Below, in pieces: positions 25,377 through 35,166 of a stretch of 64,000 nt of DNA. The notes beneath the pieces were generated by a model that was not told the DNA's origin, did no database searches, and saw only the letters and a program-made list of their open reading frames with translations. This DNA comes from Paractinoplanes ferrugineus. Its GTDB lineage: Bacteria; Actinomycetota; Actinomycetes; Mycobacteriales; Micromonosporaceae. The stretch is from positions 21,883 through 85,882 of the forward strand of contig NZ_BOMM01000004.1 of the NCBI RefSeq assembly GCF_016862195.1. Direction: 5' to 3'. The stretch's first letter is position 1, and each line of letters starts with the position of its first letter. A program made the translations under genes and the position numbers.

Positions 25377-25449
25377 GGCCCCGTCGTCTAGCGGCCTAGG
25401 ACGCCGCCCTCTCAAGGCGGTAGCGAGGGTTCGAATCCCTTCGGGGCTA
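25377..25449 (+). tRNA. tRNA-Glu (CTC anticodon)
   Basis: The sequence folds with anticodon arm CCGCC-CTCTCAA-GGCGG (anticodon CTC) and T arm GAGGG-TTCGAAT-CCCTT. The acceptor stem GGCCCCG/CGGGGCT has one G-U at the end. It lies 92 bases after tRNA-Gln in the same direction, so both probably come from one precursor. CCA is not encoded. Confidence 0.95.
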
Positions 25450-25460
25450 CATTCGCAGGT

Positions 25461-25500
25461 GAGCCCTGCCAGCACACCACGCTGGCAGGGCTCATTTCGT
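25461..25500 (+). terminator. Intrinsic terminator after the tRNA pair
   Basis: A perfect 13-bp stem (GAGCCCTGCCAGC 25461-25473 with GCTGGCAGGGCTC 25481-25493) is followed by ATTTCGT. It begins 12 bases after tRNA-Glu. Confidence 0.88.
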
Positions 25501-25991
25501 ATTTCTGCCGGGGGGCCGAGCCCCCCGAGCCCCCCACGGTGTGAAGGTTGCGCTGGGTGGTGGGCGAGCGCATGGGCGAGCGTGGCGGGTGGGGCGAGCG
25601 GGGCCGGTGGGGCGAGCGGGGCCGGTGGGGCGAGCGGGGCGGGTGGGGCGTGGCGACTTTGTCGGATTCGCCGGGGGGCTGGGACCGCGTCGGGCCACGG
25701 ACCGGGCCGGGAGCGACGCACCAACTAGAACGCCGCCTGCGAGCTTTCGCGATTGTGGGACCGGTGGGCGGTGAGCTCGGAGGCGCCTTGCCGGGTGCAA
25801 GGTTGCGGGTCTGGGTCGAGGCGGTTGGGTGCGCCGGCAAGCCTCGGGGAGCGCCGTGTCGCCTGGATACAGACCACGGTGGATGAGCCGGGGAAGTGCG
25901 GGGCGCACCCGGGGTGGGCCGAGGGTGGGTGCCGGACTTGGCGGCGCCATCCACTGTGCCCCGCCTCGCGGCGGGGCTGTCGGTTACGCGG
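25501..25991. other. G-rich intergenic region with an 18-bp repeat, no supported gene
   Basis: The region is very G-rich on the plus strand and includes a G6/C6 inverted repeat near 25510-25535. Open frames on both strands are Gly/Arg or Pro-rich and have no start signals. An 18-bp array (25589-25642) lies inside. Confidence 0.5.
25589..25642. repeat. 18-bp tandem repeat, three units
   Basis: GTGGGGCGAGCGGGGCCG is repeated three times, the last with one change, and a partial copy follows. The period equals the arrays at 8.0-8.6 kb and 63.4 kb, but here it lies in intergenic DNA. Confidence 0.9.
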
Positions 25992-26678
25992 TCACAGCCC
26001 GGAAAGACGCTGACCCGCGCGCACCACGGCCATCGCGTGGCGTTCGCCGGGACGGCGGCCCAGCCGCTCGATCGGACCGCTTATCGAGATCGAGGCGATC
26101 ACCCGGCCGGTGCGGTCGCGGATCGGGGCGGAGACGCTTGCCACGCCGGCCTCGCGCTCGGCGACGCTCTGCGCCCAGCCGCGCCGGCGCACCTCGGCGA
26201 GTGTGCGGCCGGTGAACTTGCAGCGGGGCAGCAGCGGCATGACTGCCTCCGGCGGCTCCCAGGCAAGCAGGATCTGAGCGGCCGAACCGGCTGTCATCGG
26301 CAGCACCGACCCGACCGGCACGGTGTCCCGCAGACCGCTCGCGCGCTCGGCCGCGGCGACGCATATACGTTCGTCGGCACGACGCAAGTAAAGCTGTGCA
26401 CTTTCCCCGGTGGCGTCCCGCAATGCGGAAATCAGGGGCTCGGCGGCGGTCAGCAGAACGTCCGGTGCGGCGTTCGCCAGCTCGCCCAGACGGGGGCCTG
26501 GGCGCCAGCGTCCCTGGGTGTCCCGGACCAGCATCCGGTGAATCTCCAAGGCCTGGGCCAGGCGATGTGCGGTTGCGCGCGGCAGTTTCGTGCGATCGAC
26601 CAACTCGGCCAGGCTCGCGCCGTCAACACACGCCGCGAGAATGACGACCGCCTTGTCGAGAACGCCGACACCGCTCAT
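25992..26678 (-). CDS. ndgR: IclR-family regulator NdgR
   Basis: This 228-residue regulator has an N-terminal winged helix (GVGVLDKAVVILAACVDGASLAELVDRT) and a C-terminal IclR ligand domain (ESAQLYLRRADERICVAAAERASGLRDTVPVGS). It closely resembles Streptomyces NdgR/AreB, which is divergent from leuCD and controls leucine and amino-acid metabolism. ATG 26678 gives the usual N-terminus MSGVGVLDK; ATG 26702 has its GGGAGG only one base upstream. A CTGTG/CACAG inverted repeat lies immediately before the chosen start. Confidence 0.92.
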   Translation of the reverse strand: MSGVGVLDKAVVILAACVDGASLAELVDRTKLPRATAHRLAQALEIHRMLVRDTQGRWRPGPRLGELANAAPDVLLTAAEPLISALRDATGESAQLYLRRADERICVAAAERASGLRDTVPVGSVLPMTAGSAAQILLAWEPPEAVMPLLPRCKFTGRTLAEVRRRGWAQSVAEREAGVASVSAPIRDRTGRVIASISISGPIERLGRRPGERHAMAVVRAGQRLSGL

Positions 26679-26679
26679 A

Positions 26680-26692
26680 CTGTGTCCCACAG
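26680..26692. promoter_or_regulatory. Inverted repeat in the ndgR-leuC divergent region
   Basis: CTGTG-TCC-CACAG is a perfect 5-bp palindrome two bases upstream of the ndgR start and 36 bases before leuC. Its position suggests an NdgR operator for autoregulation and leuCD control. No binding consensus was checked. Confidence 0.4.
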
Positions 26693-26727
26693 ACCGAAAC
26701 ATACCTCCCAGACTTTAGGATGTCCAG

Positions 26728-28167
26728 ATGGTGGGAGTCACGCCGAGGACCTTGGCGGAGAAGGTGTGGGACGACCACGTCGTCCGTTCCGCCGAGGGCG
26801 AGCCCGATCTGCTGTTCATCGACCTGCATCTGTTGCACGAGGTGACGAGCCCGCAGGCCTTCGACGGCCTGCGGCTGGCCGGCCGCCCGGTGCGCCGCAC
26901 CGACCTCACTCTCGCGACCGAGGATCACAACACCCCGACCGGGTATGACGACCCCTCGTTCAACACCAAGCGCGGCGAGCTCTTCACGATCGTCGACACC
27001 GTGTCCCGCACGCAGATCGAGACCCTGCGCAAGAACTGCGCCGAGTTCGGTGTGCAGATCCGCCCCCTCGGCGACGTCAACCAGGGCATCGTGCACGTCA
27101 TCGGCCCGCAGCTGGGCCTGACCCAGCCCGGCCTGACCATCGTGTGCGGAGACTCGCACACCGCCACCCACGGCGCGTTCGGCGCGCTGGCCTTCGGCAT
27201 CGGCACCAGCGAGGTCGAGCACGTGCTCGCGACCCAGACCCTGCCGCAGGCCAAGCCGAAGACGATGGCCGTGACCGTGGTCGGCGAGCTGCAGCCCGGC
27301 GTCAGCGCCAAGGACCTGATCCTCGCGCTCATCACGCAGACCGGCACCGGCGGCGGCAACGGCCACATCGTCGAATACCGCGGCGAGGCCATCCGCAAGC
27401 TCTCCATGGAGGGCCGGATGACCATCTGCAACATGAGCATCGAGTGGGGTGCCAAGGCCGGGATGATCGCGCCCGACGAGACCACGTTCGCCTACCTGGA
27501 GGGCCGCGAGCACGCGCCCAAGGGCGAGGCGTGGGACGAGGCCGTGGCTTACTGGAAGACCCTCCCCACCGACGAGGGCGCCGAGTTCGACACCGAGATC
27601 ATCCTGGATGCCTCGGCGGTCAGCCCGTTCATCACCTGGGGCACCAACCCGGGCCAGGGCGCGGCCCTCGACGGCGTCGTGCCCGACCCCGACGAGTTCA
27701 TCGAGGAGACCGACCGCGGCGCGGCCCGGCGGGCCCTGGAATACATGGACCTGACGCCCGGCACCCCGTTCCGCGAGGTTCCGGTCGACGTGGTCTTCGT
27801 CGGGTCCTGCACCAACGGTCGCCTGGAAGACCTGCGGGCCGCCGCCGACGTGCTGCGCGGCCACAAGGTGCACGACAACGTCCGCATGATGATCGTGCCG
27901 GGTTCCTACCAGGTGCGCGAGGCGGCCGAGGCCGAGGGCCTCGACAAGGTCTTCACCGAGGCGGGTGCCGAGTGGCGGTTCGCCGGCTGTTCCATGTGTC
28001 TGGGCATGAACCCCGACACGCTCAGCCCCGGCCAGCGCGCCGCCTCCACCTCAAACCGCAACTTCGAGGGCCGGCAGGGCAAGGGCGGGCGTACCCACCT
28101 GGTCTCCCCGCAGGTGGCCGCCGCTACCGCCGTCGTGGGCCGCCTCGCCGCGCCCGCGGACCTGTGA
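26728..28167 (+). CDS. leuC: 3-isopropylmalate dehydratase large subunit
   Basis: LeuC with LeuD forms the 4Fe-4S isopropylmalate isomerase of leucine synthesis. In a CimA pathway, the same enzyme also converts citramalate. The 479-residue protein carries the aconitase-type cluster cysteines in [14 protein letters not shown] and [12 protein letters not shown], plus the substrate motifs TEDHNTPT and [16 protein letters not shown] 26728 has only a weak upstream site, so it may be leaderless. leuD follows after 13 bases. Confidence 0.97.
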   Translation: MVGVTPRTLAEKVWDDHVVRSAEGEPDLLFIDLHLLHEVTSPQAFDGLRLAGRPVRRTDLTLATEDHNTPTGYDDPSFNTKRGELFTIVDTVSRTQIETLRKNCAEFGVQIRPLGDVNQGIVHVIGPQLGLTQPGLTIVCGDSHTATHGAFGALAFGIGTSEVEHVLATQTLPQAKPKTMAVTVVGELQPGVSAKDLILALITQTGTGGGNGHIVEYRGEAIRKLSMEGRMTICNMSIEWGAKAGMIAPDETTFAYLEGREHAPKGEAWDEAVAYWKTLPTDEGAEFDTEIILDASAVSPFITWGTNPGQGAALDGVVPDPDEFIEETDRGAARRALEYMDLTPGTPFREVPVDVVFVGSCTNGRLEDLRAAADVLRGHKVHDNVRMMIVPGSYQVREAAEAEGLDKVFTEAGAEWRFAGCSMCLGMNPDTLSPGQRAASTSNRNFEGRQGKGGRTHLVSPQVAAATAVVGRLAAPADL

Positions 28168-28180
28168 CAGGAGTTTCCCG

Positions 28181-28768
28181 ATGGACAAGTTCGTGACCCA
28201 CAGCGGCAAGGTCATGCCGCTGCGCCGCTCCGATGTGGACACCGACCAGATCATTCCGGCGGTCTATCTCAAGCGCGTGACCCGCACCGGCTTCGAGGAC
28301 GGTCTGTTCAGCGCCTGGCGCGACGACGCCTCGTTCGTGCTCAACAATCCGGCGCACGCCGGCGCCACGATCCTGGTCGCCGGCCCCAACTTCGGCACCG
28401 GATCGTCGCGCCAGCACGCGGTTTGGGCGTTGCGCGACTGGGGCTTCAAGGTGGTCATCGCCTCCCGCTTCGGCGACATCTTCCGCGGTAACGCCTTGAA
28501 AGAGGGACTGCTGCCGGTCCAGCTCGACCAGAAAGCCATCGAGGCCCTCTGGGAGGTGGCCGACAGCGAGCCGGAGAAGCAGATCACGGTGGACCTGGCG
28601 GCCCGTCAGGTGCGCGTGGACGACGCTTCCTGGTCGTTCCCGATCGACGATTTCAGCCGGTGGCGCCTGATGGAAGGCCTCGACGACATCGGACTGACGC
28701 TGCGGCACGCCGACTCGATCACCGAGTTCGAGAAGCGTCGGCCCACTTTCAAGCCGGCCGTCGCCTGA
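28181..28768 (+). CDS. leuD: 3-isopropylmalate dehydratase small subunit
   Basis: This 195-residue small subunit has the swivelling-domain motifs [15 protein letters not shown] and [17 protein letters not shown]. It is preceded by ACAGGAG and is cotranscribed with leuC. A terminator-like hairpin follows about 30 bases after the stop. Confidence 0.97.
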   Translation: MDKFVTHSGKVMPLRRSDVDTDQIIPAVYLKRVTRTGFEDGLFSAWRDDASFVLNNPAHAGATILVAGPNFGTGSSRQHAVWALRDWGFKVVIASRFGDIFRGNALKEGLLPVQLDQKAIEALWEVADSEPEKQITVDLAARQVRVDDASWSFPIDDFSRWRLMEGLDDIGLTLRHADSITEFEKRRPTFKPAVA

Positions 28769-28796
28769 GGGCGAAAAGGCTGTCAGTACACGGAAT

Positions 28797-28828
28797 TTCG
28801 CCCCCATCGGATCACCGGTGGGGGCGAA
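28797..28828. terminator. Hairpin terminator after leuD
   Basis: A perfect 10-bp stem (TTCGCCCCCA 28797-28806 with TGGGGGCGAA 28819-28828) lies between leuD and hupB. It is followed by TTCGTTG rather than a clean T run, so termination may be partial. Confidence 0.65.
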
Positions 28829-28943
28829 TTCGTTGCAACACAAGGGTTTTTTTCGACCGAATGTTTGTGTCTGCTGGTCAGAGGGCATACGGTGCGCGCA
28901 GAATGGCTCGCATTGGGCCAGTTGTTTCGTTCGGGAGGAAACC

Positions 28944-29777
28944 GTGAACAAGGCCGAGCTCATCGAGGCGCTCGCCGCCCGACTCGGAGACCGTAAGACT
29001 GCGACGGCCGCGCTCGACGCAGTCATCGCCGAGGTCGAAAACGCCGTCACCAAGGGCGACAAGGTCGCGATCACCGGCTTCGGCTCCTTCGAGAAGCGCG
29101 TGCGTAATGCGCGTACCGCTCGTAATCCGAGGACCGGCGAAGCGGTGAAAGTGAAGAAAACATCGGTGCCCGCGTTCCGGCCCGGTACCGCTTTCCGGGA
29201 GATGGTCGCGAGCGGAAAGGCCGCCAAGGCGGCCGCCCCCGCGAAGAAGACGACCGCGGCCAAGGCCACGACCGCCACCAAGGCGGCTCCGGCCAAGGCG
29301 GCCACCAAGACGGCGGCCACCAAGGCAGCGCCGTCGAAGGCGACCGCCACCAAGGCGGCGCCGGCCAAGTCGGCGGCCACCAAGGCGACGGCGGCGAAGG
29401 CGACGGCCACCAAGGCCACCACCGCCACCAAGGCCACCGCGGCCAAGAAGACCGCGGCGACCAAGGCGGCACCGGCCAAGAAGACGGCCACCGCCACCAA
29501 GGCGACCACCGCCAGCAAGGCCACCGCGGCCAAGAAGACCGCGGCGACCCCGGCCGCGGCCACCAAGGCGGCACCGGCCAAGAAGGCGAACACCGCCACC
29601 AAGGCCACCGCGGCCAAGACGACCGCGGCGGCGACCAAGGCGGCACCGGCCAAGAAGGCGGCGCCAGCGACCAAGACGGCGGCGGCCAAGAAGACCTCCG
29701 CCCGTAAGACCACGTCGGCGGCCGCCAGCACCCCGGCCCGTTCCCGGGCCACTTCGGCCACTCGCAAGACCCGCTGA
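28944..29777 (+). CDS. hupB: HU-family nucleoid protein with long Lys/Ala/Thr tail
   Basis: This 277-residue protein has an HU domain (1-92: [16 protein letters not shown] through [23 protein letters not shown]) followed by about 180 residues of Lys/Ala/Thr/Pro repeats such as [15 protein letters not shown]. The tail resembles eukaryotic histone H1 and mycobacterial HupB/streptomycete HupS, and it increases DNA bridging. It is longer than the about 120-residue tails of those homologues. GTG 28944 follows TCGGGAGGAAACC. The repeat tail leaves a false 600-residue open frame on the minus strand. Confidence 0.93.
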   Translation: MNKAELIEALAARLGDRKTATAALDAVIAEVENAVTKGDKVAITGFGSFEKRVRNARTARNPRTGEAVKVKKTSVPAFRPGTAFREMVASGKAAKAAAPAKKTTAAKATTATKAAPAKAATKTAATKAAPSKATATKAAPAKSAATKATAAKATATKATTATKATAAKKTAATKAAPAKKTATATKATTASKATAAKKTAATPAAATKAAPAKKANTATKATAAKTTAAATKAAPAKKAAPATKTAAAKKTSARKTTSAAASTPARSRATSATRKTR

Positions 29778-29798
29778 CGCGCTTCTGAACGCCGCGTG

Positions 29799-29830
29799 AG
29801 GCGTCCACCCGTACGGTGGACGCCTTTCGT
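29799..29830 (+). terminator. Intrinsic terminator after hupB
   Basis: An 11-bp stem (AGGCGTCCACC 29799-29809 with GGTGGACGCCT 29815-29825) is followed by TTCGT. It lies 22 bases after the hupB stop. Confidence 0.82.
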
Positions 29831-29873
29831 GTGTTCCGGCGCGGAAACGCCGCTGAGGCCTACCGTCCGGGGC

Positions 29874-30308
29874 ATGGAGCGCAGAGCGATGCCCCGGGGG
29901 CTCGTCAGCCGGTCGCTGATCGCCGCGGTGCTGTTCGCGGTCGCCGTCGTGCCCGGGTGGACGCTCGGCGACCTCTGCGAGGAATGGACCGGCAACGGGC
30001 TGCTCGACTGGCTGGTCACGAGCGCCTGGTGCGGCCTGGCCGTACGCGTACTGGCGCCGTGGGTGTCCTACCGCGCGCGTGACGGCTGGCTGGGCGCGAT
30101 CCCGTTGTACGGCTTCTATCTCACCTGTGTGCTCAGCTGGCGGGTGGCCTATCTGCCGTTCCGGGACTGGGAACCGCGCCCGGACGAGCTTTCCCGGGCC
30201 CGCTGGCTCACCGGCGGCCAGCTCGGCCTGTGGCGGGCGGACCAGCTGCCCGCCCGCCGTCCGGTCACAGCCGGGACGCGTCCAACAGCCGGTCCCCGGA
30301 CCAGGTGA
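29874..30308 (+). CDS. Small membrane protein, unknown function
   Basis: This protein of about 144 residues has two or three hydrophobic segments (about 12-32, 43-62, 78-96) and a charged C-terminal tail with RDWEPRPDELSRARWLTGGQLGLWRADQ. ATG 29874 is chosen; ATG 29889 would also work. No family is recognised. Its last 44 bases overlap the convergent mutT1 gene. Confidence 0.65.
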   Translation: MERRAMPRGLVSRSLIAAVLFAVAVVPGWTLGDLCEEWTGNGLLDWLVTSAWCGLAVRVLAPWVSYRARDGWLGAIPLYGFYLTCVLSWRVAYLPFRDWEPRPDELSRARWLTGGQLGLWRADQLPARRPVTAGTRPTAGPRTR

Positions 30309-31146
30309 GCAACCAGGCCGCGCCCTTCGCCGTCTTGTAGGGCGCCGGGTCGGACTCGTCGTGCAGGGCGGCCAGCATCGCCGGCATCACCTTGCCCTGC
30401 GAGCAGATGACCGGCACGCCACCGGGACGCAGCTCGAGCATCCGCTGTGCGCCCACCTTCGCCTTGGCGGGCGCGTCGTCGGCGTCGGCCGGCTCGGCGA
30501 ACGCGCCGTCCTGCACGATCGGCAGGCCGCCCAGTCGCGCGGACAGCGGTTCGAGGGTCTGCTTGCAACGCAGCGGGGTGGCCGTGATGAGCCGTTCCGG
30601 CTTCAACAGGGCCAGCACCACGGCCATCCGCTCGGCGTCCGCCCGGCCCTGCTCGTCGATCGGGCGCAACGCGTCGTTGCCCTTCCAGGCCTTGCGCTCA
30701 CCGGCGTGCGCGTGCCGCACCAGACCGGCCACCGCGGTGATCGGCGGCAGCCCGGCCACGTGTTCCAGGATGCGCCGCTCGTCGGCGTAGCTGACCCGTT
30801 CGGCCGCCTGGGCCGGCGGCAGCCAGGCCAGCTCGTCGACCTCGTCGGTGTCCTGCACGGGGCCGCCGTCGGTGGCCCGCATCAGCCAGTAGTCGACCGT
30901 CTTGGGCCGGCCGTCCGGCAACTCGTAGTCGACGGTGGGCAGCCGCAACTCGGGCACGCCCGTCCAGCCGGTCTCCTCGGCCACCTCGCGCACGGCGCCG
31001 GCCAGCGGGTGCTCGTCGTCGTCGAGTTTGCCCTTGGGCAGCGCCCAGTCGTCGTAACGAGGCCGGTGCACGAGGCAGACCTCGATGGTGCCGTCGCCGT
31101 CGCGGCGGTGCAGAACACCGCCGGCGGCCTGTACCGCATGTGTCAT
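30265..31146 (-). CDS. mutT1: NUDIX hydrolase fused to histidine phosphatase (MutT1-type)
   Basis: This 293-residue fusion has an N-terminal NUDIX domain (GKLDDDEHPLAGAVREVAEETGW) and a C-terminal phosphoglycerate-mutase-like domain starting VRHAHAG. It has the layout of mycobacterial MutT1, which hydrolyses 8-oxo-GTP/dGTP and diadenosine polyphosphates and so cleans the nucleotide pool. The start codon overlaps the ppk1 stop by four bases, coupling nucleotide sanitation with polyphosphate metabolism as in other actinomycetes. Confidence 0.92.
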   Translation of the reverse strand: MTHAVQAAGGVLHRRDGDGTIEVCLVHRPRYDDWALPKGKLDDDEHPLAGAVREVAEETGWTGVPELRLPTVDYELPDGRPKTVDYWLMRATDGGPVQDTDEVDELAWLPPAQAAERVSYADERRILEHVAGLPPITAVAGLVRHAHAGERKAWKGNDALRPIDEQGRADAERMAVVLALLKPERLITATPLRCKQTLEPLSARLGGLPIVQDGAFAEPADADDAPAKAKVGAQRMLELRPGGVPVICSQGKVMPAMLAALHDESDPAPYKTAKGAAWLLTWSGDRLLDASRL

Positions 31147-33392
31147 CAGGCTGCTTTACCGGTTACTCGTCGCAGGAGGGCTTCCTGCAGGTGGATGTGG
31201 GCTTCGCCGGGACCGTACGGGCGGCGGTGCCAGGTGCCGTCGCCGGCCAGGTCCCAGCCCTCGCTCTCGTCGCTCATCGACAGTTCGAGGACGTGCCGCA
31301 GATCGCGCTGGGCCGACGGCAGGGTGACCCGCACCAGCGCCTCGACCCGGCGGTCCAGGTTGCGGTGCATCAGGTCGGCCGAACCGATCCAGTATTCCGC
31401 GTCGTCGCCGGGGCCGAACCGGAACACCCGCGAGTGCTCCAGGAACCGGCCGACGATCGAGCGCACCCGGATGTTGTCGGACAGCCCCGGCACGCCCGGT
31501 CGCAGCGCGCACATGCCCCGGATGATCAGGTCGATCCGTACGCCGTCCTGCGAGGCGCGGTAGAGCGCGTCGATCGTCTCCTCGTCGACCAGCGAGTTGA
31601 CTTTGAACTGCACCAGGGCCTCGCCGCCGGCCCGGGCGATCTCGGCCTGCCGCCGGATGCGGTCGATCAGGCCGGAGCGCACGCCGTGCGGCGCCACCAG
31701 CAGGCGGCGGAAGGAACGCTGCCGGCTGTAGCCGGTGAGCACGTTGAACAGATCGGTGACGTCGGCACCGACCTCGGGGTCGGCGGTCAGCATGCCGAAG
31801 TCCTCGTAGAGCCGGGCGGTCTTCGGGTGGTAGTTGCCGGTGCCGATGTGGCAGTACCGCCGGATCTGGTTGCCCTCCTGCCGTACCACCAGAGCGGTTT
31901 TGCAGTGGGTCTTGAGACCGACCAGGCCGTAGACGACGTGGCAGCCGGCGCGCTCCAGAGTGCGGGCCCAGGCGATGTTGGCCACCTCGTCGAACCGGGC
32001 CTTCACCTCGACCAGCACCACCACCTGCTTGCCCGCGGCGGCCGCGTCCACCAACGCGTCGACGATCGGCGAGTCACCTGAGGTGCGGTAGAGCGTCTGC
32101 TTGATGGCCAGCACGTTGGGGTCGGCCGCGGCCTGCTCGATGAAGCGCTGGACGCTCGTCGAGAACGAGTGGTAGGGGTGGTGGACCAGGATGTCGCTCT
32201 CCCGCAGCCGGTTGAAGACGCTGCGCGGGACCTCGCCGTCGGCGAGCTGCGGGTGGGTGGACGGCACGAACGGCCGGTCCTTGAGGTCGTCGCGGTCGCA
32301 CTCGCCGAACACCTGCCAGAGCGAGGACAGGTCGAGCAGGCCGGGCACCCGAAGCACGCCCTGGCTGTCCATGTCGAGCTCGCGGACCAGGGTGTCGAGG
32401 ACGTGGTCGCTGATCGACGCGGCCACCTCGAGGCGGACCGGCGGGCCGAGCCGGCGCTGGGCCAGCTCCCGCTCGAGCGCCTGGAGCAGGTCCTCGTCGC
32501 GGTCCTCGTCGACCTCGAGTTCGGCGTTGCGAGTCACCCGGAACAGGTGCCATTCCTGGATCTGCATGCCGGAGAACAGCTGGTCGAGGTGGACCGCGAT
32601 GAGTTCCTCGACGGGCAGGAAACGCACCCCGCGGCTGTCGTTCTGCACGACCACGAAACGCGGCACATTGTTCGGCACCTTGATCCGGGCGAACAGCTCG
32701 GACGCGCCGCCGTCCGGCTCACGCAGGACGACGGCCAAGTTCAAGGACCGGCTCGAGATGTACGGGAACGGGTGCGCCGGGTCGACCGCGAGCGGTGTCA
32801 GCACCGGGAAGACCTGCTCCCGGAAGTACGTACGCAGGCGCTCCTTCTCGGCCGGCCCCAGCTCGCCCCAGCTGACCAGCTCGATCCCCTCGGCGGAGAG
32901 CTTGGGCCGGACCTCGTCGGCGAAGCAGGCGGCGTGCCGGGTGACCAGGTCGGCCGCGCGCTGGCTGATCATCTCGAGCTGGCTGCGCAGCGAGATCCGA
33001 TCGCCGCCCCGCATCGGCAGCCCGGCACTCAGCCGCCGCTTCAGCCCGGCCACCCGCACCATGTAGAACTCGTCGAGGTTGCTGGCGAAGATGGCCAGGA
33101 ACTTGGCCCGCTCCAGCAGCGGGGTGCCCGGGTCCTCGGCCAGCGCGAGCACCCGCGCGTTGAAGTCGAGCCAGGACAGCTCACGGTTGAGGAAGCGATC
33201 CTCGGGCAGCTCGGGAGCGCTCTCCGACTCGAAAGGCGTCGCCTCCACCGGCTTGTCCTCGGTCAGTTCCGGCACGATCTGCTCCAAGTCGGTCGGGCCG
33301 GCCGGAGCAGGAACTGCATCCTCGCCCAGGGGGAGAAAGCGGCCGTTCGGGCCGCGCCGGCGGGTTTCGGGGATCCGGGGCGGGGTTTGCAT
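31146..33392 (-). CDS. ppk1: Polyphosphate kinase 1
   Basis: This 748-residue PPK1 transfers the gamma-phosphate of ATP to polyphosphate, reversibly. Family blocks are visible: [21 protein letters not shown] near the N-terminus, [34 protein letters not shown], and the catalytic-histidine region [21 protein letters not shown]. The N-terminal about 60 residues are a variable acidic extension. mutT1 follows with a four-base overlap. Confidence 0.96.
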   Translation of the reverse strand: MQTPPRIPETRRRGPNGRFLPLGEDAVPAPAGPTDLEQIVPELTEDKPVEATPFESESAPELPEDRFLNRELSWLDFNARVLALAEDPGTPLLERAKFLAIFASNLDEFYMVRVAGLKRRLSAGLPMRGGDRISLRSQLEMISQRAADLVTRHAACFADEVRPKLSAEGIELVSWGELGPAEKERLRTYFREQVFPVLTPLAVDPAHPFPYISSRSLNLAVVLREPDGGASELFARIKVPNNVPRFVVVQNDSRGVRFLPVEELIAVHLDQLFSGMQIQEWHLFRVTRNAELEVDEDRDEDLLQALERELAQRRLGPPVRLEVAASISDHVLDTLVRELDMDSQGVLRVPGLLDLSSLWQVFGECDRDDLKDRPFVPSTHPQLADGEVPRSVFNRLRESDILVHHPYHSFSTSVQRFIEQAAADPNVLAIKQTLYRTSGDSPIVDALVDAAAAGKQVVVLVEVKARFDEVANIAWARTLERAGCHVVYGLVGLKTHCKTALVVRQEGNQIRRYCHIGTGNYHPKTARLYEDFGMLTADPEVGADVTDLFNVLTGYSRQRSFRRLLVAPHGVRSGLIDRIRRQAEIARAGGEALVQFKVNSLVDEETIDALYRASQDGVRIDLIIRGMCALRPGVPGLSDNIRVRSIVGRFLEHSRVFRFGPGDDAEYWIGSADLMHRNLDRRVEALVRVTLPSAQRDLRHVLELSMSDESEGWDLAGDGTWHRRPYGPGEAHIHLQEALLRRVTGKAA

Positions 33393-33447
33393 CGGTCCAT
33401 CATCGCGGTTTCCAGGGAAACGTGAAACGAACTACAACTTGATCAAC

Positions 33448-33654
33448 TCAACCGATTCCGGGAATGGTGACCCGGCGCACAACCCCCGACGGATCGGTGT
33501 CGATATCCACCCGCTGCCCGAGACGGAGCAGGCGTAAACCCGACCGATCGAACGCGACCGAATCGAACGCCAGCTCAGCACCGTTGTCGAGGAGCAGCCG
33601 GCCGCTGCGGGTGTCGGGGTCGAAGGTCGCGATCGTGCCCTGCATGAGTTGCAC
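33448..33654 (-). CDS. Small OB-fold, cold-shock-like protein
   Basis: This 68-residue protein (MQGTIATFDPDTRSGRLLLDNGAELAFD) has the beta-strand pattern of a cold-shock/OB domain but lacks the usual RNP aromatic motifs (GFGFI). It is a small conserved actinobacterial gene commonly beside cofC. Start ATG 33654 or 33645. It is only 10 bases after cofC in the same direction, so it is probably in the same transcript. Confidence 0.72.
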   Translation of the reverse strand: MQLMQGTIATFDPDTRSGRLLLDNGAELAFDSVAFDRSGLRLLRLGQRVDIDTDPSGVVRRVTIPGIG

Positions 33655-33664
33655 GCTACCGGGT

Positions 33665-34309
33665 CTAGGCGGCCGGGACGCAGCTCACCGTGAGTCCAAG
33701 GTCACGCAGCAGGTCACAGGTGTGCCGACCGGCGCCCAGGGCGAGCACCCGCTGCAGGTCGGCCGGGGTGTCGACGTCCTGCCGCAGGCCCGGCCAGGCG
33801 CCGTCGAGAGCCCGCGCGCCGGACGCCGCGTGCGCCACCGCCGAGCCGAGACCGAAACGCGGGTCGAGCGGCTCACCCGGGCCGGCCGCCAGCAGAACCG
33901 TTCCGGTGCCGGCCGCGTCGGCCACGAAGCTTCGCCGCTCGGCCCGGCCCAACGCCTCGTCGAGCTGCTCCGGGTGCAACGCCGGCAGGTCGCCGGCCAG
34001 CACCGCGCGGAACCGGGTCAGCCCGGCGACCTCGTCGGCGCCGAACCGCATCGCCGCGTTCAACTCGGCGGCCGGGGTGTCCGGCACCACGCGGGCGCCC
34101 AGCTCGCCGACCGCGGCCGCGGCCTCCGGGTCGTCGGTCACCACGATCAGCTCGGCCACCGCCTCGGCCGTCAGCACCGCCGAGGCCGTGTCGCGCACCA
34201 TGGCCAGCACCAGCTCGGCGTGCCGTGCCGGGGGCACCGCGCCACGCAGCCGGCTCTTCGCCGCGCTCAGCCGCTTGACGGGGATCACAGCCGTCCAGTC
34301 CCGCACCAT
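33665..34309 (-). CDS. cofC: 2-phospho-L-lactate guanylyltransferase (F420 biosynthesis)
   Basis: The 214-residue nucleotidyltransferase opens WTAVIPVKRLSAAKSRLRG, with GDLPALHPEQLDEAL and a C-terminal DVDTPADLQRVL, all typical of CofC/FbiD. It activates phospholactate or phosphoenolpyruvate with GTP in coenzyme F420 synthesis. The ATG at 34309 (MVRDWTAVIPVK) fits the family; the frame extends upstream without meaning. No other F420 gene is in the window. Confidence 0.92.
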   Translation of the reverse strand: MVRDWTAVIPVKRLSAAKSRLRGAVPPARHAELVLAMVRDTASAVLTAEAVAELIVVTDDPEAAAAVGELGARVVPDTPAAELNAAMRFGADEVAGLTRFRAVLAGDLPALHPEQLDEALGRAERRSFVADAAGTGTVLLAAGPGEPLDPRFGLGSAVAHAASGARALDGAWPGLRQDVDTPADLQRVLALGAGRHTCDLLRDLGLTVSCVPAA

Positions 34310-34434
34310 GCGGCCAAGTCTGCCAGCGGCGACCGGACCGGCCCCTGCCTGGTACCGCAGCCCGCGAGCAGGCATGATTCGTCCGAGGTATGGGACCGCG
34401 GTGGGGACACGCCGTGGCTAGGGCAGGAGGGGCC

Positions 34435-35166
34435 GTGGCTCGGCGCAAGCTGGGATTCTGGCGACGGTTCGTGGCGGTGGTGCTCTGCATCCCGGTCCTG
34501 AAGGTGTGGACCAAGCGGACGTGGCTCGCGATGGAGAACATCCCGCCGTCGGGCGGCATCATCGTGGTGCCGAACCACGTGTCGCACTTCGATCCGCTGG
34601 TGGTGGCCCACTACATCTACGGTGCCGGCCGCTGGCCGCGTTTTCTGGGCAAGGCGAGCCTGTGGCGGGTGCCGGTGATGGGGTCGTTGCTGCGCAAGGT
34701 CCAGCAGATCCCGGTCGAACGCGGCAGTGTGGATGCGGTGAAATCGCTCGACGTGCTGATCGACGCACTCCACCAGGGCGGTGTCGTGGTGATCTACCCC
34801 GAGGGCACCACCACCAAGGACCCCGACCTGTGGCCGATGCGCGGCAAGACCGGCGCCGCCCGGCTGGCCCTGGTCACCGGGGCGCCGGTGATCCCGCTGG
34901 CCAACTGGGGCGCCGAGCGCATCTTCGATCCCCGTACCGGCAGGCTCAGCCTCCGGCCCCGCGTCCCGGTGACGGTCACCTCCGGAAAGCCGATCGACCT
35001 CACCCGGTGGGCGGGCGCCACCCCCGGCCGGGCCGTCCTCGACGAGATGACCGAGCACATCATGCTCGAGGTCCAGCGACTGCTCGGCGAGCTGCGCGGC
35101 GAGGAACCACCGGCCGGACTCTACGAAAGGCCGGGCAAGCGGGCCGGCGCGGCGGGTGAGGCGTGA
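34435..35166 (+). CDS. plsC: 1-acyl-sn-glycerol-3-phosphate acyltransferase
   Basis: This 243-residue membrane-associated acyltransferase has the HX4D motif (H48VSHFD53) and the second motif YPEGTTT. It makes phosphatidic acid from lysophosphatidic acid. GTG 34435 is chosen because AGGAGG sits five bases upstream; upstream in-frame starts lack such a site. It overlaps gpsA by one base (TGATG), so acyl acceptor and glycerol-3-phosphate supply are coupled. Confidence 0.93.
   Translation: MARRKLGFWRRFVAVVLCIPVLKVWTKRTWLAMENIPPSGGIIVVPNHVSHFDPLVVAHYIYGAGRWPRFLGKASLWRVPVMGSLLRKVQQIPVERGSVDAVKSLDVLIDALHQGGVVVIYPEGTTTKDPDLWPMRGKTGAARLALVTGAPVIPLANWGAERIFDPRTGRLSLRPRVPVTVTSGKPIDLTRWAGATPGRAVLDEMTEHIMLEVQRLLGELRGEEPPAGLYERPGKRAGAAGEA

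Noticed and set aside
25412..25954. 180-residue Pro-rich minus-strand ORF and plus-strand G-rich ORFs
   Set aside because: They overlap tRNA-Glu and its terminator and consist of low-complexity repeat translation.
28124..30019. 631-residue minus-strand ORF of Ala/Val/Phe repeats (apparent membrane protein)
   Set aside because: It is the antisense of the hupB Lys/Ala tail and leuD. The open frame and apparent hydrophobicity follow from the AAG/GCC repeat composition, with no start signal or homologue-like motif.
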